From assembly GCF_030816915.1 (NCBI RefSeq), contig NZ_JAUSYN010000002.1, positions 5,531,501 to 5,595,500 of the forward strand: 64,000 nucleotides of DNA, read 5' to 3'. Of this stretch, positions 7,576 through 18,300 are shown piece after piece (the stretch's first letter is position 1; the number at the start of each line of letters is the position of its first letter). A model generated the notes under the pieces. The model was not told the DNA's origin and searched no databases. It worked only from the letters and a program-made list of their open reading frames with translations. The position numbers were made by a program, and so were the translations under genes. Source of the stretch: Streptomyces sp. B3I8. Its GTDB lineage: Bacteria > Actinomycetota > Actinomycetes > Streptomycetales > Streptomycetaceae.

Positions 7576-7873
7576 GCACGATGCTCCGGTCCGCGAGCGT
7601 GCCAGAACCGGGGCGGCCGCGCTGGGCGTCGCGCTTGGCCCTCAGCCCGTCCAGGCCTGGAGGCATGGTCGGCTCGTCGATGTCGATGTCGACTTCGTCC
7701 AGGTCCCGGTCGGCTCGCTCGACGGCCTCTGTACTGTCGACCACCTCGACTTCCGCGAAGGTCTCAAGGATCTCTCGGGGCGATCGCGCGTGGACCCACC
7801 ACCACGCACCGCCCATGCCGTAGTCGTGCAGGACGAGAAAGCGCGACTTCGACGCGGGGGGAGTGCTTGCCAT
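7550..7873 (-). CDS. Hypothetical protein, 107 aa
   Basis: The ATG at 7873 begins a 107-residue acidic protein: 'KSRFLVLHDYGMGGAWWWVH', then 'SPREILETFAEVEVVDS', an Asp-rich 'LDEVDIDIDEP', and 'GLDGLRAKRDAQRG'. I recognise it as a type seen in other streptomycetes but know of no function. No membrane segment or known motif is present. It sits with two other uncharacterised genes (7977-8417 and 8559-9191), all on the minus strand, between displaced halves of the tnsA/tnsB genes, so it may be element cargo. Its last codons overlap the tnsA tail relic, which places a recombination junction near 7550-7575. Confidence 0.65.
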   Translation of the reverse strand: MASTPPASKSRFLVLHDYGMGGAWWWVHARSPREILETFAEVEVVDSTEAVERADRDLDEVDIDIDEPTMPPGLDGLRAKRDAQRGRPGSGTLADRSIVHLRRRCGG

Positions 7874-7976
7874 ACCGGCTGAGGGCAGTAGGCCTGTTGC
7901 GGCCGCCGACCACCACCTGAATCGGCGGCGCGGAACCAGCGGGACACATGGGAGTGCGATTGACCTTCGAGATGGG

Positions 7977-8417
7977 CTATCGCAGTGGCCCTTGCTCGTC
8001 GACGAACACGGTGGGTGTGGAGAGGAAGACATCGGCGTTCCTCGGGCCGTAGGCGATGTTGAACGTGTCCAGCCAGTACGACCAGTCCCGTATCCCTGCC
8101 GCACTGCTGAAGCGGTAGTTGAGCTGCCAGCGCACCCACTGGCCGGGGGCGAGTCGCACTGCCGGAGGCCGTCGCGGCCGGGGCGGCAGGCCGAACAAGG
8201 GATCCACTCGGGGGAAGACACGCAGCCGTCCGTCGGCTTCACGGAGCTGGACGTCGACTTTTCCGGGATCTTCCTGGGTGTCGTAGGGCTCGAAGTCATC
8301 TCGCTCGTGCATGCGAATGACGTGTGCGTAAGCGGCCGTGGCATCCGGAAACGCGAAGCCGATCGGGGCCGCGTTCCTGCGCGAGGCAGCCTGCCCTCCC
8401 CGAGATTGCTTTGTCAT
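7977..8417 (-). CDS. Hypothetical protein, 146 aa
   Basis: Starting at the ATG at 8417 (an upstream in-frame start at 8489 is possible) this gives 146 residues. Visible segments are 'FAFPDATAAYAHVIRMHER', 'DPGKVDVQLREADGRLRVFP', 'LAPGQWVRWQLNYRFSS' and 'DWSYWLDTFNIAYG', suggesting a beta-rich soluble protein with many aromatic residues. No family was recognised and no strong ribosome binding site is seen. The base composition is slightly less GC-rich than in the core genes of the window. It lies in the middle of the three-gene block inside the Tn7-like relic. Confidence 0.6.
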   Translation of the reverse strand: MTKQSRGGQAASRRNAAPIGFAFPDATAAYAHVIRMHERDDFEPYDTQEDPGKVDVQLREADGRLRVFPRVDPLFGLPPRPRRPPAVRLAPGQWVRWQLNYRFSSAAGIRDWSYWLDTFNIAYGPRNADVFLSTPTVFVDEQGPLR

Positions 8418-8558
8418 TGCTTTGTCCAGGACGTCCGTATCCACTGGACGGTGATCTCCATGACCTGCCCCCGCCGACTCGTCGAGCAACTCACTCTATG
8501 TCTGTGCTCAGGATCCACCGGTCTCTGGTCAGCAGTCGCCACGCGACGGGCCCGCTGC

Positions 8559-9191
8559 TTACGCAGGGTTTCTGATCTGGGAGTTCCCCAGCGGGGTTTC
8601 GATGTTCAGGTCTTCGTTGAGCTTGGCGATCAGAGCGGGGGCCAGCGCCGGCGCGTAGCGGGAAGCCCATTGTTCGGCGAGGGCGAGGAAACCGTTGAGC
8701 TTGTCGTGCACGGTTTGCAGAAGGTCCGGCAGTTCGGCCAAGGGAAGCTCGATGGGGGTTCTTGCTGGTGGGTCCGTATCAGGCCACGCCTTGACGAGTA
8801 TTCGGTGGCGTTCGACGTGCGCGGTGGTGCCGTGACCGAGCCAGACCTCTTCGCCGTGCATGAGGCCGAGCCAGTCGCGCCAGCTTTCCAGGCCGAAGCA
8901 GCACCCCGGAGCGATCATGACTCCGGTCGCGGTGTCTTGCAGGAGGATGCCGCCCGGAGCGATGACGAGATCGACGTTCAGCAGGTTCTGGATGCGCCGG
9001 ATGCCCGCATCGGTGTCCGGGGAGTGCCCGTCGGAGTCGTCGTGGTTGTAGCAGGTCAGGACCGCCATCGCTGTTCCGACCTCCGGCTGTGACATCTGGT
9101 CGGAGAGGGCCAGATGCCGGTCGGAGTTCGGGGCAGCGACAGGCCACAGAGTGAAGTCCGCGGCATCGTAGGTTTCGACGATGGCATCCAT
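8559..9191 (-). CDS. Hypothetical protein, 210 aa
   Basis: The preferred ATG is at 9191; a longer frame exists, but its extra N-terminus is translated from a 9-bp tandem repeat and is not credible. The product has 'MDAIVETYDAADFTLWPV', 'MAVLTCYNHDDSDGHSPD', 'VDLVIAPGGILLQDTATGVM' with 'IAPGCCFGLESWRDWLGLMH', and a Leu/Ala-rich C-terminus 'LLQTVHDKLNGFLALAEQW'. It looks like a soluble SUKH- or DUF-type protein, but I cannot assign it. It is the first of three same-strand unknown genes within the tnsA/tnsB relic and is probably cargo brought in with it. Confidence 0.65.
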   Translation of the reverse strand: MDAIVETYDAADFTLWPVAAPNSDRHLALSDQMSQPEVGTAMAVLTCYNHDDSDGHSPDTDAGIRRIQNLLNVDLVIAPGGILLQDTATGVMIAPGCCFGLESWRDWLGLMHGEEVWLGHGTTAHVERHRILVKAWPDTDPPARTPIELPLAELPDLLQTVHDKLNGFLALAEQWASRYAPALAPALIAKLNEDLNIETPLGNSQIRNPA

Positions 9192-9271
9192 GATCAGCAC
9201 GGTGCCATTGTCGCTGTTTGCCGATTCGGGTTCCTCTTCATTTCTCGGTGGGTGGAGCGTGCGCTCGGGTC

Positions 9272-9334
9272 GGGAGCCGCGGGAGCCGCGGGAGCCGCGG
9301 GAGCCGCGGGAGCCGCGGGAGCCGCGGGAGCCGC
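9272..9334. repeat. 9-bp minisatellite (GGGAGCCGC) x7
   Basis: Seven perfect tandem copies of GGGAGCCGC occupy 9272-9334. The period is a multiple of three, so every frame is open: it reads as Gly-Ser-Arg, Ala-Ala-Pro or similar tripeptides. It lies between the 210-aa cargo gene and the tnsB tail relic and inflates the apparent lengths of overlapping frames. Confidence 0.95.
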
Positions 9335-9399
9335 GGCTTCCTCGCGCTGACGTTGACGGAAGGCCTTCTGCCGGCAGCTCGCTGACCACCAGCGCCGTG

Positions 9400-9950
9400 T
9401 TTCTCCGCCGGTCGCGATGGTCACGGTGATCCACCGGTCTGTTTCGGCTCGGCGATCGCGTACCCGGATCCGGGACACGTCGTAGGGATCGTGGTGGATC
9501 TCCCACAGCCCCTTCTTCTCCACCACCCCCGAGTGCCGGCGGCGCAAAGGACCCGACTCACCGTCGTCATAGGTGCGGTACTTGATCCGGATGCCGTAGC
9601 TGTCGATCGCCTGCCGGCGCTCGGGCAACAGCTCGATGTAGTCATCGCCATTCAGCGGGGACGGGGACGTAACCGCAAGACTGCAGCAACATCGCGTACT
9701 TTTCGTTCGGCGCGAACGACCGCTTGGGAGCATCCGGGTCGCGCAACCCGTCATGCGGTCTGGTCTGCCAGACAGCGATGACCCATTCGTCGAGAAGGTT
9801 CCGGAGCTCGGGCAGCGACCACCTCGGGCAGCGACCACAACGGACCGTCCTCCAGGCTCCGTCCCCGACGGTCCGGGGGCGAGCCGGGTGTAACCCGCGA
9901 CGAACTGCGCGAAGAGGGTGGCCACCGAACCCGGTGTGTTCTCGATCCGC
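9400..9950 (-). pseudogene. TnsB-like transposase, C-terminal fragment with two frameshifts
   Basis: Pieces of the end of a TnsB/Mu-type transposase are readable across three frames: 'RIENTPGSVATLFAQFVAGY', then 'SLPELRNLLDEWVIAVWQ' with 'RPHDGLRDPDAPKRSFAPNE', then 'LNGDDYIELLPERRQAIDSY', 'GIRIKYRTYDD' and 'GLWEIHHDPYDVSRI', the Mu C-terminal beta-barrel. The first frame change is explained by a 16-bp tandem duplication at 9807-9838; the second by one extra G in the run at 9656-9660. The part before 'RIENT', including the first catalytic Asp residues, is absent, so the gene is dead. At 9950 it is fused directly to the TnsA N-terminal half. Confidence 0.75.
9807..9838. repeat. 16-bp tandem duplication inside the tnsB relic
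   Basis: CTCGGGCAGCGACCAC occurs twice without a gap (9807-9822 and 9823-9838). Because 16 is not a multiple of three it shifts the tnsB frame at the conserved 'SLPELRNLLDEW' region; removing one copy restores that frame with the upstream part. Confidence 0.9.
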
Positions 9951-10384
9951 GTCACCTCGAACGTCTCAGCGTCCTTCGGCTCGATCCGGTCGTCCGGGCG
10001 GACTTCGATGACCACCGCCGAGCCGTCCGAGCGGCGTACGAAGTAGTCCTGGGAGTGCCGACGCTCCCTTTTGCCGTCGTGCCAGTGCAGCCGGAACGGC
10101 TGCGAGGCGATCCCCACCACCCCGGGATCTGCATCCATGAGCACAAGCCTGTCCCGCTCCAGCCAGGACTCGAAACCGATGTGCTGCCTGGTCGTCGCCG
10201 CCCAGTACCAACCCGAGAAGGGACGCTCACCCCGCGACCAGCGAAACGGCCGCACCGGAGCCGCCTCCTCGAACCGGGCCGTCACACAGTCCAGCAGCGG
10301 GCGCCGCAGCCGTTTGCGCACAGCGTCCACGTACGACAGCTCAACGTACGTCTCCGCAAGATTCACCCCAACCGGTACAGCCAC
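9950..10384 (-). pseudogene. TnsA-like transposon endonuclease, N-terminal half
   Basis: From the GTG at 10384 about 145 residues match TnsA-like subunits of actinobacterial heteromeric transposases: 'NLAETYVELSYVDAVRKRL', 'FSGWYWAATTRQHIGFESWL', 'ERDRLVLMDADPGVVGIASQ', 'PFRLHWHDG', 'RHSQDYFVRRSDGSAVVIEV', 'RPDDRIEPKDAETFEV'. The nuclease-type acidic residues (Glu in ESWLERD, Asp in QDYF, the VVIEV strand) are present. TnsA cuts the 5' ends of Tn7-like elements. The frame then runs straight into the TnsB tail at about 9950, so the tnsA C-terminal half is missing here; a matching tail is displaced to about 7423-7575. The element's end repeats follow directly upstream. Confidence 0.75.
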
Positions 10385-10409
10385 CCAGTACCCCCAATGT
10401 GATCACCCG

Positions 10410-10479
10410 AACGACTGGGTTCGCTGAGACGGAACGCGAAACGACTGGGTTCGCTGAGTGGACGACTCGATTGGATGAG
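10410..10479. repeat. Three direct repeats upstream of tnsA, candidate TnsB-binding sites
   Basis: The 19-mer AACGACTGGGTTCGCTGAG occurs at 10410-10428 and again, identical, at 10440-10458, exactly 30 bp apart. A third, weaker copy (14 of 19 bases) is at 10461-10479. They lie 26-95 bp upstream of the tnsA start. Tn7-type ends carry several direct copies of a ~22-bp TnsB-binding site in this position, so this is probably the surviving right-type end of the element. Confidence 0.6.
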
Positions 10480-10530
10480 ATCGGTCAGGGCCGCCCGCAC
10501 ATGACCCGGCGGGCCTCATGTACTAGAGTT

Positions 10531-10546
10531 ATCTCGACATCGAGAT
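10531..10546. promoter_or_regulatory. ATCTC-N6-GAGAT operator upstream of acnA
   Basis: ATCTCGACATCGAGAT, extended to 7-bp arms as TATCTCGACATCGAGATA (10530-10547), is a perfect dyad 142 bp upstream of the aconitase start. It follows the same 16-bp pattern as the dyad before the HTH-MurA gene at 5077-5092. Confidence 0.6.
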
Positions 10547-10596
10547 ATCTGCCGAGGCGCACCGCGGCCGCACACCGCCGCCGGTCTGACGGTAAG

Positions 10597-13402
<2,806 letters not shown>

Positions 13403-13424
13403 GGCGCGAGCAAGGGCTCACACC

Positions 13425-13476
13425 ACGGCCGAGAGGGCCGCGACCCCGGCGACGGGATCGCGGCCCTCTCGGCCGT
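13425..13476 (+). terminator. Terminator after acnA
   Basis: A perfect 19-bp stem: ACGGCCGAGAGGGCCGCGA (13425-13443) pairs with TCGCGGCCCTCTCGGCCGT (13458-13476) around a 14-nt loop, beginning 22 bases after the acnA stop. Confidence 0.9.
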
Positions 13477-13558
13477 CCGGGGCTCCTGGACGCAGTTGTG
13501 CGCAAGCGGCACCTTTACAAGTGCCCACATCCGGCGCTACGGTCCCCGACAGGCGAGG

Positions 13559-13572
13559 TGGGAGCGCTCCCA
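13559..13572. promoter_or_regulatory. CebR box
   Basis: TGGGAGCGCTCCCA is an exact match to the published operator of CebR, the LacI-family cellobiose/cello-oligosaccharide repressor of Streptomyces. It lies about 115 bp upstream of the AA10 monooxygenase gene and should make that gene inducible by cellulose breakdown products. Confidence 0.88.
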
Positions 13573-13688
13573 TGTGATCGTCGGACCGGAACCCGCGCGA
13601 CCGCCGGCCGCTCCCGCCTCGCCCACCCCAGGTGCACGTCCGCCCTTGCCACCCCCAGTCGTACGCCCCGTACGACGCAGCGGAAGGA

Positions 13689-14843
13689 ATGGACCTGACT
13701 GTCATGATCATGGCAAAGCTGAAAGCGGCAGGAGAAGCAAAGGCGAGAGCGGAAGCGGGAGCCGCAGCGCCCTTACGCCCCCCGCGCCGCCCGCCCCTCT
13801 CCGCCCGCACCCGCGCCCTCTTCCTCGTCCTTGCCGCACTCCTCGTCACCGTCCCGGCGCTCGCCCTGGTCGTCACGGCCGGCGGTCCCGCCGAGGCGCA
13901 CGGCACCCCCATGAAGCCCGCGAGCCGCACCTTCCTGTGCTGGCAGGACGCGCTGACCGACACCGGTGAGATCAAGCCCGTCAACCCGGCCTGCAAGGCG
14001 GCCCAGCAGGTCAGCGGTACCACGCCGTTCTACAACTGGTTCTCCGTGCTCCGCTCGGACGGCGCCGGCCGCACCCGAGGATTCGTCCCCGACGGCGAAC
14101 TGTGCAGCGGCGGCAACCCCAACTTCACCGGCTTCAATGCCGCCCGCGACGACTGGCCGGTCACCCACCTCACCTCCGGTGCGACCGTCGACTTCTCGTA
14201 CAACGCCTGGGCCGCGCACCCGGGTTGGTTCTACGTCTACGTCACCAAGGACGGCTACGACCCGACGCAGCCGCTCACCTGGGACGACATGGAGGACGAG
14301 CCGTTCCTCTCGGTCGACCACCCGCCGCTGCACGGCACCCCCGGCACGGTGGAGGCCAACTACTCCTGGACCGGCAAGCTCCCCGAGAACAAGTCCGGGC
14401 GCCACGTCATCTACATGGTCTGGCAGCGCTCGGACAGTGCGGAGACCTTCTACTCCTGCTCCGACGTGGTCTTCGACGGCGGCAACGGCGAGGTGACGGG
14501 CATCCACGACCCGGGGAACACCCCGACCGACCCGGTGCCGGGCACCTGCACCGCCACCCGCGAAACCACGGGCAGTTGGAGCGGCGGTTACCAGTCCCAG
14601 GTGACGGTCACCAACTCCGGTGACGTGCCGATGCTGGGCTGGATGGTCGACTGGACCCTGCCGGACGGGCAGAAGGTCGACAGTCTCTGGAGCGGCAACG
14701 CCACGTACTCGGGTCAGGACGTCATGGTCCACAACGCGGACTGGAACGGCGCGCTGGATCCGGGCGAGAGCGCCACGTTCGGCTACGTCGTCACGGGCGC
14801 CGACGGGGACGGCACAGCCGCCTTGCCCTGCCAGGTCGGCTGA
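13689..14843 (+). CDS. Secreted AA10 lytic polysaccharide monooxygenase with CBM2
   Basis: A copper-dependent oxidative enzyme that breaks crystalline polysaccharide outside the cell. After a long basic N-region and hydrophobic signal segment ('ALFLVLAALLVTVPALALVV') cleavage at 'GPAEA' would expose His71 as the new N-terminus ('HGTPMKPASRTFLC'). His71 with His177 ('AAHPGWF') forms the copper histidine brace; 'FYSCSDVVFDGGNGEVTGI' closes the catalytic domain. A CBM2 cellulose/chitin-binding module follows from about residue 284 ('CTATRETTGSWSGGYQSQVT'). Similarity to cellulose-active enzymes such as S. coelicolor CelS2, plus the upstream CebR box, points to cellulose. The start is uncertain: ATGs at 13689, 13704 and 13710 are all in frame and GGAAGGA abuts the first. 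Confidence 0.93.
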   Translation: MDLTVMIMAKLKAAGEAKARAEAGAAAPLRPPRRPPLSARTRALFLVLAALLVTVPALALVVTAGGPAEAHGTPMKPASRTFLCWQDALTDTGEIKPVNPACKAAQQVSGTTPFYNWFSVLRSDGAGRTRGFVPDGELCSGGNPNFTGFNAARDDWPVTHLTSGATVDFSYNAWAAHPGWFYVYVTKDGYDPTQPLTWDDMEDEPFLSVDHPPLHGTPGTVEANYSWTGKLPENKSGRHVIYMVWQRSDSAETFYSCSDVVFDGGNGEVTGIHDPGNTPTDPVPGTCTATRETTGSWSGGYQSQVTVTNSGDVPMLGWMVDWTLPDGQKVDSLWSGNATYSGQDVMVHNADWNGALDPGESATFGYVVTGADGDGTAALPCQVG

Positions 14844-14987
14844 CGGAGGGCGTGCGCCACGAAGGGACGCGGGGAACGGCGCGAGCAACCCGGAACGGAC
14901 CCGCACCCGCCGACGCGACAGGCCCCCGGCTCATCGAGCCCTTTTCATGGGCCCGGCTCGTCGGGCCCCGCCCGTAGGGCGCAAACA

Positions 14988-15019
14988 GGGTCCGGTGGGG
15001 AGGAAACCCCACCGGACCC
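14988..15019 (+). terminator. Terminator after the AA10 gene
   Basis: GGGTCCGGTGGGG (14988-15000) and CCCCACCGGACCC (15007-15019) form a perfect 13-bp stem with a 6-nt loop, about 145 bp after the AA10 stop. The rest of the 14844-15330 gap holds two operator copies for the next gene and no further gene. Confidence 0.85.
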
Positions 15020-15097
15020 GTCCGTCGGCCGGCCCCAAAGGGGGAGGGGGCCGCCCGACGGCTACAACTGTGGCTTGGTACGAACCGCTGGCAACGC

Positions 15098-15109
15098 GAC
15101 AACGTTGTC
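15098..15109. promoter_or_regulatory. LacI-type operator 1 before GH92 gene A
   Basis: GACAACGTTGTC is a perfect 12-bp palindrome with the central CG typical of LacI-family operators. It lies 222 bp upstream of the first GH92 gene. An identical copy lies before the second GH92 gene at 23773-23784. Confidence 0.65.
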
Positions 15110-15142
15110 TAACACTTCACCACCGACTCTACCCTCCGAACA

Positions 15143-15154
15143 GACAACGATGTC
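15143..15154. promoter_or_regulatory. LacI-type operator 2 (imperfect) before GH92 gene A
   Basis: GACAACGATGTC differs at one base from the perfect palindrome 45 bp upstream. Two such sites four to five helical turns apart would allow a dimer-of-dimers repressor to bind both. Confidence 0.5.
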
Positions 15155-15330
15155 AACCCAGTTGCACCCCCGGAATCGAGCCACGGCCGGCCCACAGCAA
15201 CTCCACCGACCCCGCCCAGGCCCCCACCTCCCGCACGCACCCTTCCGCACCCCCGCCCAACCGGGTTACTGTCCCCCCGGCTTGTGCGACCTGTGGTGCG
15301 CGACCCGTCCGACGAAGGAGGGGCCGCGTC

Positions 15331-18300
15331 ATGCGTTTCCGCCCGGCATCCCTGCTGCTGGCCGCCGTCCTGGCGACCGGCGGCGCCACCCCGGCGCTCG
15401 CCGCGAGCGCCACCGCACCACCGACACCGGACCTGGTCCGGGACCCGACCACGTACGTCGACCCGCTGATCGGCAGCAAGAACGGCGGCGACACCTACCC
15501 CGGTGCCGTCACGCCCTTCGGCATGTTCTCCTTCAGCCCCGAGACCACCCGCGGAAACGCCACCGCCACCACAGCCCCCGGCGGCTACCAGTACGACGCC
15601 ACCCGCATCCGCGGCTTCAGCCTGACGCACATGTCCGGCACCGGCTGCGCCGGCGGCAGCGGGGACATCCCGTTCTTCCCGTACGCGGGCGAGGTGACCT
15701 CCTCCCCGGCGAGCGACACCAAGGACGCGGTCTACGCCTCGGACTTCAGCCACGGCGACGAGACGGCCGAGCCCGGCCACTACAAGGTCGGCCTCAAGTC
15801 CGGCGTCACCGCCGACCTGACCGCCACCGCGCGCACCGGCTCGGCCCGCTTCACCTACCCGGCCGACAAGCCGGCCTCGCTGCTGATCCGCAGCGCCAAC
15901 TCCGAGGTGGGCTCCACCGATTCCACGGTGCGGATCGACCCGCAGACCCGTACGGTCTCCGGTTCGGTCACCTCCGGCAACTTCTGCGGCTACCTCGACC
16001 CCGAGGGCCAACGCGCCTACTACACCCTGTACTTCACCGCCCACTTCGACCGTGACTTCTCCGCCACCGGCACCTGGCAGGACGCCGAGCTCAAGCCCGG
16101 CTCGACGACCGCGAGCGGCGGCACCGGCGACTTCAAGGAGAGCGGCGGACGCCCCGTCGCCGGCAAGGGCGCCGGCGGCTACGTCCAGTTCGCGGCGGGC
16201 GACAAGCCGGTGAACGTCAAGGTCGGCATCTCCTACGTCAGCCAGAAGGGCGCCGAGGCCAACCTCCGCGCCGAGAACTCCGCGCACCGCTCCTTCGACT
16301 CCGTGGCCAAGGCCGCCCACGACGCCTGGCGCGACCGGCTGGACGGCATCCGGGTCGGCGGCGGCACCGACGCCGAGCGCACCACCTTCTACACCGCGCT
16401 CTACCACGCCATGTTCCACCCGAACATCATCAGCGACGCCGACCGCAGATACCGCGGCAGCGACGACAAGGTGCACCGGGTGACCCGCGGCCACCAGGCG
16501 CAGTACGGCACCTTCTCCGGCTGGGACGTCTACCGCGACCAGGTGCAGCTGCTGACACTGCTGGACCCCCGCGCCGGCTCCGACGTGGCGCAGTCGCTGT
16601 ACGAACTCGCCCGGCAGAACGGGGGAGTCTGGGACCGCTGGCTGCACGGAGCCTCCGGCACCCACGTGATGAACGGCGATCCCTCGCCGTCCGCCCTGGC
16701 CGGCATCCGTGCCTTCGGCGGCACCGACTTCGATCTGCGCGGCGCGCTGAAGTCCCTGGTGAAGGCGGCCACCGTACCGACCGCGCAGGACCTGTCCTCC
16801 GCGGGCAAGCCGGTCCTCTCGGCGGGCCAGCGTCCCTCGCTCGACAAGTACCTGAAGCTGCACTACATGCCGTCGGTCTCCAACGCCTGGGGCGGCGCTG
16901 CCGAGACGCTGGAGATGTCGACCGCCGACTTCTCCCTCTCCCAGCTCGCCTCGGCGGTGCACGACAAGAAGACCGCGAAGACCTTCGCGAGCCGCTCGCA
17001 GTGGTGGCAGAACAACTTCAACCTCGCCGCCGACCAGACCGGCGGCTACATCGCCAACCGCAAGGCCGACGGCAGCTGGGTCACCGGGTTCACCCCGGGC
17101 ACCGGCAACGGCTTCGTGGAGGGCACGGCCGCCCAGTACACCTGGATGGTCCAGCACAACCCGGCCGGGCTGTTCGCCGCGATGGGCGGCAAGGACAAGG
17201 CGCTCGCCCGCCTCGACTCCTTCTTCCACGACGCCGACGGCGGCTGGGCGTTCACCGGCAGCGGCGGCGACAAGTCCGAGATGGACAACGAGCCGTCCAT
17301 CAACGTGCCCTACCTGTACGACTACGCGGGCGCGCCCTACAAGACGCAGGAGACCGTGCGCGCGGCGATGACGAAGCTGTGGACGACGCAGCCGGGCGGC
17401 ATCCCCGGCAACGACGACCTCGGCGCGATGTCGTCCTGGTACGTCTTCTCGGCGCTCGGCATGTACCCGCAGGTGCCCTCCCGCGCCGAACTCGTCCTCG
17501 CCTCCCCGCTGTTCCCGCGCGTGGTGATCGACCGCCCGCACGGCAAGGACATCGAGATCCGCGCGAAGGGCGCCGCCGCGGACGCCCCGTACATCCAGTC
17601 CCTCAAGGTCGACGGCAGGTCCACCGACCGCACCTGGCTCCCGGAGTCCTTCGTCCGCGACGGCGGCCGGCTGGACTACACGCTCTCCTCGACGCCCGAC
17701 AAGACGTGGGGCACCGACGCGGCCGACGCCCCGCCGTCCTTCCGGGACGGTGAGCAGCCGTACCAGATCGGTGTGGGCCCGACCACGGCGACACTCGCCC
17801 CGGGCGAGAGCACCACGCTCGACATCCGCGCGCTGGCCCTGAGCGGCGGCGCGGGTCCGGAGGTCCGCTTCCAGGTGGACACCCCGGCGGGCGTGACGGC
17901 GAGCCCGGCCTCGGGCACGGTGAAGGACGGCGCCCAGAAGATCACCCTCACCGCGGCGAAGGACGCGGAGCAGGGCTTCTCGGACGTGAAGGTGAGCGTC
18001 ACCTCCGGTGACACCTCCTACGCCCAGCCGATCGCCCTGACCGTCGCGGCCCCCGGCTCTCTGCTGGCCGCGTACAACAACACCGGTGTCTCCGACGACG
18101 CCGGTGACCACGACGAGGCGGACTACGACGGCGGCGGCTGGAGCTACTCGCTGCAGGCGCTGAAGACGGCCGGGCTGACCCCCGGCGCGCAGGGCACGGT
18201 GTCCGGGCTGACCTACACCTGGCCCGACTCCCCGTCGGGCCGCCCCGACAACGCGGCCGCCGCCGGCCAGAGGGTCGAGCTGGCAGACCCGGCCGGCAAG

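Noticed and set aside
7427..8344. Long minus-strand frame covering 7550-8344 as one gene
   Set aside because: Only the last 107 codons look like protein; the upstream part overlaps the better-supported 146-aa gene in another frame.
9192..9506. Gly-Ser-Arg repeat N-terminus of the 210-aa cargo protein
   Set aside because: The extra residues are translated from the 9-bp minisatellite and the tnsB tail on the same strand in another frame; not credible as coding.
10411..10458. CRISPR-like array from the repeated 19-mer
   Set aside because: Only two perfect copies with 11-bp spacers, no cas genes, and the position fits transposon end sites better.
14620..15330. 5' extension of GH92 gene A
   Set aside because: The frame is open far upstream, but it crosses a terminator and two operators; the signal peptide and AAGGAGG fix the start at 15331.
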